Shown here piece by piece: positions 56,043-64,000 of a stretch of DNA of 64,000 nucleotides (position 1 is its first letter; the number at the start of each line of letters is the position of its first letter). The notes beneath the pieces were generated by a model. The model did not search any database. It was not told the DNA's origin and saw only the letters and a list, made by a program, of their open reading frames with translations. Both the position numbers and the translations under genes were made by a program. Origin of the DNA: Rugalucina vietnamica (taxonomy: Eukaryota > Mollusca > Bivalvia > Lucinida > Lucinidae); the NCBI GenBank assembly GCA_964017185.1, contig OZ024877.1, positions 6,674,006 to 6,738,005 on the forward strand, given 5' to 3'.

Positions 56043-56332
56043 TTATTGATGCCCATACCAAGAGATGCACAGGGTACTAGAGTATATGTGCCATGTTCAG
56101 CTAAAAGCCTGTTAATGAATTCACAACCCATAAACAATAATTCATTACAGACAGTAATTTTGTTTCTATAGAGATTGCGTTTTCGAAGTATGATTCCTGG
56201 GGTTTGTACATTAAATCCCCATTCTGTCTTATCTTTAATGTTATTTTAATACCAGAACCAGAAGACAGACAATTAAGTCACTCAGGCGATTTGGTCAGAT
56301 CGTGACATTTCTCGTGTACTTGTTATGAATGA
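56043..56332. other. Spacer, nothing seen
   Basis: AT-rich; no feature recognised. Confidence 0.45.
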
Positions 56333-57866
56333 CATCACGAAAACATGTCCGTGTAATGTATACCCCTTTGAACCCCACTTTATTAGCTCACCTGAGCCGT
56401 TAAGCTCACAAGATGATCTTATAGGATGGCCATGATCCGGCGTCCGTCCGTCGTCCGTCCGTCCATCGTCCGTCCGTCCGTCCACAATTTCAAAGATCTC
56501 CTCTGAAACCGCTTGGCCAATCAAAGCCATACATGAAGCATCTATAAGGGAGAATCAATGTGTATATAAATAATCCAGGTCACATGACCAAGATGGCCGC
56601 CACGCCCATATATGGTAAAATAGTAAAAATACCTTCAAAAATCTTCTCCAGAACCGGTGAACCGATTTCAATCAAACTTGGCATGAAGCATCAATGACTC
56701 AAGTACTACAATGGATATATAAATTATGACCCTGCGAGGACCTTGATCTATTTTACGGCAAAGTCAATTTTGGAAGCATTGGCTTTTACATGTAAAAAAG
56801 TGAAAACTTTGGATTTTCTGAAAGCTATTGCAGCCTGATCTTGAGACCTGAAAAGTGGTAGATGCAAACAACTAATGGATAAGATGAAGGTATATGATTA
56901 ATTTAGGTCAAGGTCATCTCTTGCCCTTGGCCGGTCTGTCGTCCATACACACTTTTCAAAGATCTTCTTCTCTTAAATCACTTGGCCAATCAAAGCCAAA
57001 CTTTATGTTAAGCATCAATAGAAAGTTGGAACCAATGTGTATATAAATAATCTAGGTCACATGACGAAAAATCTTCTTCTCCAGAACCGGTGAACCGATT
57101 TCAACGAAACTTTGCATGAAGTATGTATGACTCAAGTACTACAATGTATATATAAATCATGACCCTGTGGTGACCTTGACCTATTTTATGGCAAGGTCAA
57201 CATAGGTCGCCAATGCATTTGAATGGGGAAAACTTTTAAAAAGTCATTTGAGGTGAAAGTCTTGCATGACCAAGATGGCCGCCTTGCCCATATATGGTAA
57301 AAACCCTTCAAAAATCTTCTTCTCTGAAACCAGTGGACTGATTTCAATGAAACTTGGCGTGAAGCATTGATGGCGAAAGTACTACAATGTATACAAATCA
57401 TGACCCTGTGATGACCTTGACCCAGTTTATGGCAAGGTCAACATGGGTTGCCTATGCATTTTAATGGGGAAAACTGTTAAAATGTCATTTGAAGGGGAAA
57501 CCCAGTGGGAAACTGGCAAATGGACAGAACTGTAGAATATTAATTATCCTGAAAACAGAAAATAGCCCAAGGGCTTCATCTGCCTCTGCACTTGGGTTAA
57601 ATACCATAATATTAAACATGTTTATTGGTATATGCAGCAGATCTCAGGTGAGCGTTTACAGGACCATTGGTCCTCTGGTTTAGCAACACTGGGGCACACA
57701 GCGGTATACCTATGTTTCTTATTTTTGCTTCAAAACATAGTTTACGGGTACCCACGATCTATGTTTTGAGCAAAAATAAGAAAAATATCAAATTCTTCTA
57801 CTGAAAATTTTCATTTTTTACAGCTTCTGAAAATTCTATTTATTGCATTGTAAGGTTTTCGTAATG
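56333..57866. mobile_element. PAL-1 copy split by repeat A
   Basis: The left 50 bp (CATCACGAAAACATGTCCGTG ... AACCCCACTTTA) and the right part from 57681 (TAGCAACACTGGGGCACACA ... GGTTTTCGTAATG) form one PAL-1 whose core palindrome has been deleted to GGGTACCCACGATC. The 1.3-kb repeat A copy between them inserted later. Confidence 0.72.
56383..57680 (+). mobile_element. Repeat A, copy 3
   Basis: It opens TTAGCTCACCTGAGCCGTTA, continues with a (GTCC)n tract and closes CTCAGGTGAGCGTTTACAGG, ACCATTGGTCCTCTGG. Two to three internal units carry CTTGGCCAATCAAAGCC, ATGACCAAGATGGCCGCC and GACCTTGACC. T/A-rich duplications (TTA) at the edges are compatible with its other complete copy. Confidence 0.75.
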
Positions 57867-58131
57867 AATCCGATTTTTTCGTACTCAAAAAGTGCAATTA
57901 AACTGTATCGACAAATAACAGACTGTCTTCATAAGAAAAGTTTCCTAAATCGTCAAATCAATTTCTAATAACAAAAATCCTAGCTCATACTCTTCAAGTT
58001 ATGCGCTGTACATTTAGATCGGCATAAATCTTCTGAATAACTAAGAAAACCGCGGACCACAGAACTGAACTGTATTGTCTGAACTCCTTAGTTTGAATCG
58101 AGTTGTAACAACGTGACTGCAGTAGTATATG
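57867..58131. other. Spacer, nothing seen
   Basis: No recognised feature. Confidence 0.45.
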
Positions 58132-58983
58132 CATCAGGATAACATGTCCGTGAAATGTATACCCCTTAAATCGCACTTTTATATATATAGTAAAACTTTG
58201 GTATACATGGGTATACCTATTTTTCTTATTTTGATCCAAAACATAGATTGTGGGTACTCGTCAGAACCGCCTCGTCGATGTGGTTGTAACGTGTACCCAC
58301 AATGAAGGGACAATGAATGTTTTCAGCAAAAATATTTAAAAAATATCACTGCTGCAAAATATTCAGGGGAAAAAATCTGCCTGAAAATATACTACCTCCC
58401 TTTGAACGTTTTTACTGCTTCCAAAGGATCAATCTTTTATATTTTATTCTGTATACATGTATACTCAGCGTCAATGAAAAAGTTGCCAGTAAATCGAGTT
58501 CAATTAACACATGGCAATATTCGATTCATTCTGATAGATACATGTATCTGCCAATATTTCTGCATTCATTTCCATGGCATAGAGTGTCATCTCTGCCGTA
58601 TAAAGTATACGCACCCCATGTCAAATGTCAGAAGCTTCCACTGAAATGTATGGAGAAATGCAAAATTTGGGTACTTCTTAAAAGTGAGGGCCTCTATTCC
58701 ACCAGCCGTTTGAAAAATTTAAACCGATCACAGACAGTGTTAGAAGCATGAGGAGGCATGACGACTTGTGAAAATATGGCTTATTAGTTCTCGAAAAATT
58801 CGAAAATTACAAATTTTACGTGCATCTCGTGCACCATAGCCCCAGGTCTAGTGGAACTGGTTAATGCCACTTAATCAATTCGCTGTTGATCAGAATCATG
58901 AATGAAATTAAGTTTTTGAAAGATTTTTTTTTTCCTCAAAATATCGATGATGATGTATATTGCATGGGCGTGTTTTCGCAATA
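58132..58983. mobile_element. PAL-1 copy interrupted by repeat K sequence
   Basis: CATCAGGATAACATGTCCGTG through the core (AGAACCGCCTCGTCGATG) to about 58370 is the left part. TATTGCATGGGCGTGTTTTC at 58957-58979 is the missing right end. About 580 bp between them begins with the repeat K motif CCCTTTGAACGTTTTTACTG. The 144-residue frame through this junction has no domain support. Confidence 0.6.
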
Positions 58984-59012
58984 GTATGATGCAATCACAA
59001 AAACACGTTTAA

Positions 59013-59942
59013 GGATGTTCGCTGCTAACATTTGACATTTCGGAACTTCCGGTTTTTCTTTTGTTGAATATCTCGTAAACGGTTGCAGATATTTTCCCAA
59101 TAATTTATATTTGGATGCATATTGATGATATGCATTGTATGAGCAATGAAAATTGTCAATCTAAGAAACATTTTTTCATCCCATTTTCTGCAACTTTTCA
59201 GGAAATTTTAGTCGCCAGTAAAATTTAGGGGGTAGGGCAGATTAAACTTAAATATTACACATCTTCAAATTAATTGCACTAGTCCGATGTTTATTTTAGC
59301 TGCAGTATATGTGTACATGGTCTTCTAAGTCAGTCTTTGGGTCTTTGGTGTGATGGTTATAAAATTATAGGGGGTTTTATGAAATGGGCTTTAAGAAACA
59401 AAACAGCCGAAAAAAGGCTAAAAATGGCGATTTTCAAGTTGTTCGTTCTCTCTTATATGCGCACTACCCTATATATTTCTTTCTTTTATTCGAACAATAT
59501 TATCAAGTTCTATGTTGTGTGAAAATACAAGAAAAAGTTTGAATCAACAAATATGGGTTTTGCAATTTTCAAAATATTGATTTTTCAAGTATGGGGGTAG
59601 GGTTGGAAAAGGAATCGTAAAATTTTGTCATCCACTTCAATTTGCAATTTTGTCTATGCTTTTTGTCCAAAATAGTCTGCGTTACGTCAATATTATGACT
59701 TTTGGAAGCATTCTATGTGTATTTTTGTTCAAGACAGGTATATTTCAAAGATTTAAAAATTAAATTAATTTTACTCAATTTAAAACATGATTCTCAGAGG
59801 TCTCATTCAGAGGCATGTAGCTTGAAAAAATGCACACTACCCTATATTTATTTTGTTGTCAAATGTCTTGTGTTGTATTTTGGAATAAAAAAAAGTGGTT
59901 AGAAAAAAAGTTTGAATACTTTTTCATTGGCAGCGAACATCC
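59013..59942. mobile_element. 930-bp TIR element with TTAA target duplication (element J)
   Basis: GGATGTTCGCTGCTAACA at the left and TTGGCAGCGAACATCC at the right are flanked by TTAA on both sides (59009-59012, 59943-59946). TTAA duplication is the mark of piggyBac- and Kolobok-type elements; the GGATG start does not settle which. It is non-autonomous; two frames of about 60 residues inside are unsupported. Confidence 0.72.
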
Positions 59943-60059
59943 TTAAGTCAGAATCCGATGTTATATTTTAGCAATAATTGATCCTGAAATTTCATAGAAC
60001 GGAAAAGAACGACTAGGTATTTTCAAAGGATTCAGAGCATCTTGAACATCAGTTTCTGA

Positions 60060-60338
60060 CATCATGAAAACATGTCCGTGTAATGTATACCCCCTTGAAC
60101 CCCACATTTATATAGCAAAGCTGGGGTATGCAGGGGTACACCTATTTTTCTTATTTTGGCTCCAAAACATAGATTGTGGGTACTCGTTAGAACCGCCTCG
60201 GCGAGGCGGTTCTAACGTGTACCCACAATCTATGTTTTGAGCAAAATTAAGAAAAATATCAGAATTTTTCTATTGAAAATTTTCATTTTTGACAACTTTA
60301 AAAATCTCTGTATATTGCATGGGCGTGTTTTCGTAATG
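60060..60338. mobile_element. PAL-1 copy, full and well preserved
   Basis: CATCATGAAAACATGTCCGTG ... perfect core AGAACCGCCTCGGCGAGG ... GCATGGGCGTGTTTTCGTAATG. It is a good reference for the family. Confidence 0.9.
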
Positions 60339-60383
60339 TAAATTCAAATGACAATGCATCATTCAAATGTCATTCCTGGTGAA

Positions 60384-60654
60384 TTTCAGCGGGAAAACAT
60401 GTTCATGAAACCTGTCCCTCGAGTCCCTATGTTAGATAGTAAAACTGGGGTTTACACATAAAACATGTTTGCTTACGTATGATCCAAATCATAGCACTCG
60501 TTAAAACCGCCTCACCAAGGCGGTTCTAACGTATACCCACAATCATTCATTGTTTTGGGCAGACTTTTTCTAAAATCATTTTTTTCCTATGAAATTTTCA
60601 ATTTTACATTAGAAAACGCATATTCATTGAAGATCTTATTTTTCGTTCGTAATG
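60384..60654. mobile_element. PAL-1 copy, strongly diverged
   Basis: It lies only 45 bp from the previous copy in the same orientation. GTTAAAACCGCCTCACCAAG, GGCGGTTCTAACGTATACCC and TTTTCGTTCGTAATG are recognisable. The difference in divergence means separate insertion events, not a fresh tandem duplication. Confidence 0.7.
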
Positions 60655-60961
60655 TAAAAGTATAACACTTCTGTGTTTTATAAATTTGGGTTTCCTTGTG
60701 ATTTTTTTTAAATATCCCGGCAGTTATAAGAGACAGCGTAAGAACTCAAAACGATATAAACGAATTCGTGAGTGGTGCGTTTCTAAAGTGTCCCAGTATA
60801 GTTTTTCAGTTATTTAAACTGTTCATGCTCATATCTGACTTTGATCACAACCAACGAAATCCTAGCTCGAAGATGTTACAATCTGCTTTCACAAAAACAT
60901 CAACTTGTACTTGCGTCCTCAAGAATATCTAGCAAATTGCAAAATGAAAATAGTGTTAGAA
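60655..60961. other. 3' flank of the third SRCR gene
   Basis: No gene or strong repeat. On the minus strand this would hold the 3' UTR. Confidence 0.45.
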
Positions 60962-62464
60962 CTAGGGATCGCATTTGACCCCAGCATCCTCGCTGTGATT
61001 ACAGTCATGATCACCAATAGCTCTATGTCTACAAAAGAACAGTGACTCTTCATCTCCAATACAGCCCACCCAATCTAACAGTATCACTCCTGTTCCCGAA
61101 CCGAAATCATGTTGTGGACCATCGTAAGGGGGTGATCCACGTCCATGATACCCGGTCCCTCCAGTTAACCCCATCATCTTGCAAACAACTTTCGCTTCTA
61201 GATCATTCCAGTAATCGTCGCAAACCGTACCATACTGGCCACTGTACATTATCTCAACTCGTCCTTCATACTGATCACTCCCACCTACTAACCTAATGGT
61301 GACGTTGGGTATAACTGGTGGTATTGGTGTCATCGTCATTATTGTCTCCACTGCTGCTGATGCTTCGCATTTGACCCCAGCATCCTTTCTGTGATCACAG
61401 TTATGAAAACCAATAGCACTATGTCGACACAAGAACAGTGACTCTTCATCTTCATTACAGCCCACCGAATCTAACAGTATCTCTCCTGTTCCCGAACCAA
61501 AATCATGTTGTGGAACATCGCCAGCGTCTGATCCCAGTCCAATATACCCGGTCCCTCCCGCTAACCCCATCATCCTGCAAACAACTTTCGCTTCACGATC
61601 ATCCCAATAATTGTCACACACCGTACCATATTGGCCTTTGTACATTATCTCCACTCGGCCTTCGTACTCGTTGCTTCCACCTACTAACCTAATCGTACCG
61701 TCGGGTATAACCGGTGTCGTCGTCATCATTTGCGTCTCCTCTGTTGTCAACATTGTTGTTTCTGTCGTCAATGTTGTGCTAGCGGTAGTTACCACGTTTT
61801 CTATGCACAAATTAAGTTCATCTTGCTGTCCTTCAAGTATGTTTTTAACAGAGTCTGTTTTATTATTCAAACTTTCAAACGCATCCTGTATATCAGTAGT
61901 TTGGCGCATTATAGTCTTGATCTGAGCCTTTAGCTCAGCTTGTCCATTCATTGACTGATTTTGATTTGACATAATTTCGCTCAGACGCTGGAGAATGATA
62001 TTCTTATTCTTTATGACTTCATTTTGGTTTTGTTGCAAGTTTTTCATTTGAGATATTATGTCAATGACCTCCGATTTTCTTGCTTGCTTCTCTTCCATAA
62101 TCCCTCTTCTGTTGCGCAGTATTGCATCTGCTATTTCTTCAATGGCGGCACTATTTTGTCCGACTTTCTGAGTCAGTTTCTCGATATCACTTTTGTCCAC
62201 TTGGTTCTCCACCTGTCCATGTGTCTTAATTGCTTTTTCAACTACACCAGTTTCCACTATCATCTCCAGCGTTTTGTTGAGTTGCTTCATAAATTGTTCC
62301 CTTTCTTCTCTGTCTGCTTGGATATCCTTTCGAATAAAATACATTTCACCCCGTACAAGATGTTCAATGGCATCAAGTCTTTCTGTGATCTTTGACCCAC
62401 TGACTGCGACAGTGACCCAGCACACAGTTGTTATACACAGACACTTTAGAGAATCCAGCTTCAT
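60962..62464 (-). CDS. Two-SRCR-domain coiled-coil protein
   Basis: A secreted or surface protein of 500 residues in one exon. The longer frame begins with GTG, so the start chosen is the first ATG (MKLDSLKCLC), which gives a clean signal peptide cleaved near AVSG/SK. Residues 25-215 form a coiled-coil stalk homologous to the other two copies (ERLDAIEHLVRGEMYFIRKD; AAIEEIADAILRNRRGIM). Residues 226-252 are Thr-rich. SRCR1 (about 257-366) and SRCR2 (about 389-498) each have six cysteines and share GTVCD.YW, VVC.MMGL.GGTGY and FGSGTG.ILLD, so the second domain arose by internal duplication. A linker (AAVETIMTMTPIPPVIP) joins them. A TTCTTATTTTAAG acceptor-like sequence precedes the ATG by 20 bp, suggesting a 5' UTR intron. 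Recognition of non-self or altered-self ligands is inferred from the family. Confidence 0.9.
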   Translation of the reverse strand: MKLDSLKCLCITTVCWVTVAVSGSKITERLDAIEHLVRGEMYFIRKDIQADREEREQFMKQLNKTLEMIVETGVVEKAIKTHGQVENQVDKSDIEKLTQKVGQNSAAIEEIADAILRNRRGIMEEKQARKSEVIDIISQMKNLQQNQNEVIKNKNIILQRLSEIMSNQNQSMNGQAELKAQIKTIMRQTTDIQDAFESLNNKTDSVKNILEGQQDELNLCIENVVTTASTTLTTETTMLTTEETQMMTTTPVIPDGTIRLVGGSNEYEGRVEIMYKGQYGTVCDNYWDDREAKVVCRMMGLAGGTGYIGLGSDAGDVPQHDFGSGTGEILLDSVGCNEDEESLFLCRHSAIGFHNCDHRKDAGVKCEASAAVETIMTMTPIPPVIPNVTIRLVGGSDQYEGRVEIMYSGQYGTVCDDYWNDLEAKVVCKMMGLTGGTGYHGRGSPPYDGPQHDFGSGTGVILLDWVGCIGDEESLFFCRHRAIGDHDCNHSEDAGVKCDP

Positions 62465-62839
62465 TTTGAATGTCACTTTTCGTTCTTAAAATAAGAAAAT
62501 AATATCACTTTTTCACAGTACGTTTCCAGATATAAAGTTAATTCTGTAGATCTAAATGCGCATTTATGCTTCAAGTCGGTCTCTAGGAATACTTGAAGCG
62601 CTGATTCATTTTTCGAGGAAAAGTGCATTGAATAAATCTTATTCAGGAATTCGCATGTACCGTATACGTCTGATTTTGTGATGCCTGAGTAGGAAATTTT
62701 AACCTCTATCTACTTGCATACTGAAATACCTTACCTTTTAGTATATAGGCACAAATATCTGCCCAGCTCTACCCTGGACAAGCTGGGTCTTATTTGAAAG
62801 CTTGATTAAATTTCACGTGGCGAGGCTAGAACTGATATT
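62465..62839. other. 5' flank of the third SRCR gene
   Basis: No element recognised. On the minus strand it would hold the promoter or first intron. Confidence 0.45.
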
Positions 62840-63056
62840 TCAGCCTGTGCATGAGAATAACAACAATTTGGGTTTCCGACCAGGTCCGACACAAACCGGG
62901 CTGTACAGTCACAGAAGATGGTTAGAGGCTGGAAATTTTGGATTTAGAAAGTTCAGGAATTGTACTATCCGTGTAGCGAAAACAAAGGCGCTGATCAGCA
63001 ACAGCGCCTTTGTTTTCGCCTACGCAGATTGTTAGTTTTCCCCATACGGCTGCTCA
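62840..63056. mobile_element. MITE-2 copy, opposite orientation
   Basis: CAGCCTGTGCATGAGAATAA, CAACAATTTGGGTTTCCGAC, CAGGTCCGACACAAACCGGG, and a compact central hairpin GGCGCTGATCAGCAACAGCG. The right end is CCATACGGCTGCTCA. Confidence 0.75.
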
Positions 63057-63889
63057 AATCGCTTACGTAAGTTTCACATCTGAATTCGTTCACGTGCCAA
63101 CTATCATATCTCGTTTGTACCGGCATCCAATCAAGCCATACACATCTGGCAGGTGCAATACCAACGTAATTCTTATTTGTTTTGAAAGGCCCATTTATTT
63201 GTGGACAAAAGCTTTGACGTAACTTTCTAAAATGCATGCATCTTCTACACATACGGGGTCGCTTTTAGAATATTTGCGAGATTTTCAAAATAGGACTATG
63301 TGAAAAATAAACTTGCGGACCATGAATGCTTGAAGCACCTCCACAATATACAAATTAACAACATTCAAATGTTACTTCATGCCCTTGTCCAGAAATGAAC
63401 AATGTACCTTAGAATGATCGATGTCGCTTGTTATGTATAGGAGAAAGTCAGAGTTAGTATCCATACTGAAAAATAATGGATCCGAGGCCCCGAAGGACTT
63501 TCTACGACTTAAAAATACACATTGCCTTTGTGTGAATAATAACTATAAGTTTAATGTAACAATAGAATAGAATGTATTTTATTTCTTTAAATAATTGTTA
63601 AAACATGTACATGTATGACGGAAAAGTTTATAATTCCTGCCTGTCAATTACGTTGATGGCTCAGGTCCAATAAACATTTTGGATCCAAACTGATAGTGGT
63701 CCAGTCTTTTAGATTGTACTAGATTTACTATGTCATACTAGATCTATACATACAAGATTGTACAGACTGGTCGTGGGTTTGGTTCTATTTGCAGAAAATT
63801 GAATTGATGCTTTCCGTCCCAGTCAACAGCAAATGTCATCCATTTTATGTGACTTTTACTCAACATTTTATGGCATGACACTCAAATGA
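63057..63889. other. No gene seen
   Basis: Short frames on both strands without family support. A TAGAATAGAATG microrepeat lies near 63564. Confidence 0.45.
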
Positions 63890-64000
63890 GCCGTGAAATG
63901 TATACCCCCTTAAACCCCACTTTTATATGGCAAAATTGGGGTATACAGGGGTATAACTATTTTTCTTAGTTTTGCTCCAAAACATAAATTGTGGGTACTC
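63890..64000. mobile_element. PAL-1 copy, cut by the window end
   Basis: CCGTGAAATGTATACCCCCT, GGGGTATACAGGGGTATAAC and TTGTGGGTACTC run off the end of the window just before the core palindrome. Confidence 0.8.

Noticed and set aside
58317..58751. 144-residue open frame
   Set aside because: It starts in a PAL-1 arm and runs through repeat K sequence; no domain, codon pattern or conserved relative is seen.
62465..62476. Four extra N-terminal residues of the third SRCR protein
   Set aside because: The upstream start is a GTG; the ATG at 62464 gives a proper signal peptide and is preferred for a eukaryotic gene.

Overview
The window looks like genomic DNA of a marine invertebrate, most likely a bivalve mollusc. 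The basis is AT-rich, intron-bearing DNA with one spliced receptor gene, a small family of coiled-coil SRCR proteins, and dense dispersed repeats of types familiar from bivalve genomes (units opening with CTCACCTGAGCC and closing with GGTCCTCTGG, pyrimidine-rich GTCCGTCC stretches, a tRNA-derived SINE). The species is an inference; no host marker gene is present.

Host-type genes are few. (i) A metabotropic-glutamate-like class C GPCR lies at 45250-48350 (+, two coding exons, 899 residues). (ii) Three members of one SRCR family are present. An intact 403-residue gene lies at 52825-54036 (-). A close paralogue at 848-1993 (+) is interrupted by a 12-bp in-frame insertion carrying two stop codons. 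A more distant 500-residue gene with two SRCR domains lies at 60962-62464 (-). All three have a signal peptide, a long coiled coil, a Thr-rich linker and C-terminal six-cysteine SRCR domain(s), the layout of a secreted or surface recognition molecule.

The first two SRCR copies sit in an inverted segmental duplication (about 130-8080 and 49110-54830). Each copy has since received different transposons, and each serves as the empty site for the other. Copy 1 carries a 5.57-kb element (2072-7642, TSD TAT). Copy 2 carries a 2.98-kb element full of GACGTC palindromes (49323-52300, TSD TT) and a small palindromic element (52391-52637).

Region by region: 0-8 kb is the SRCR pseudogene and the 5.57-kb element with an internal 187-bp tandem array. 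8-10 kb holds a retroposon-like repeat. 10.4-13.6 kb is a 5'-truncated non-LTR retrotransposon with an open reverse-transcriptase frame. 13.9-18.0 kb is a 4.2-kb inverted-repeat element related internally to the first. 18-33 kb is a field of MITEs, a 2.7-kb TIR element, a SINE with a 12-bp target duplication, nested TIR elements and a LINE tail. 33.7-41.2 kb is a nest of insertions at several levels that includes a decayed integrase-type (Ginger/KRBA2-like) transposon. 41.8-42.8 kb is a dead Tc1/mariner transposase. 45.2-48.6 kb is the GPCR. 49-55 kb is the second SRCR locus. 55-60.7 kb is repeats. 61-62.5 kb is the third SRCR gene. 62.5-64 kb is repeats.

Two short palindromic families dominate. 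PAL-1 (about 280 bp; a core of about 60 bp around AGAACCGCCTCGGCGAGG) has at least 14 full or partial copies. MITE-2 (about 236 bp; TIR TGAGCCGCCTCATG) has at least 7. One PAL-1 copy starts 20 bp after the GPCR stop codon. No rRNA, true tRNA, CRISPR or operon structure is seen.
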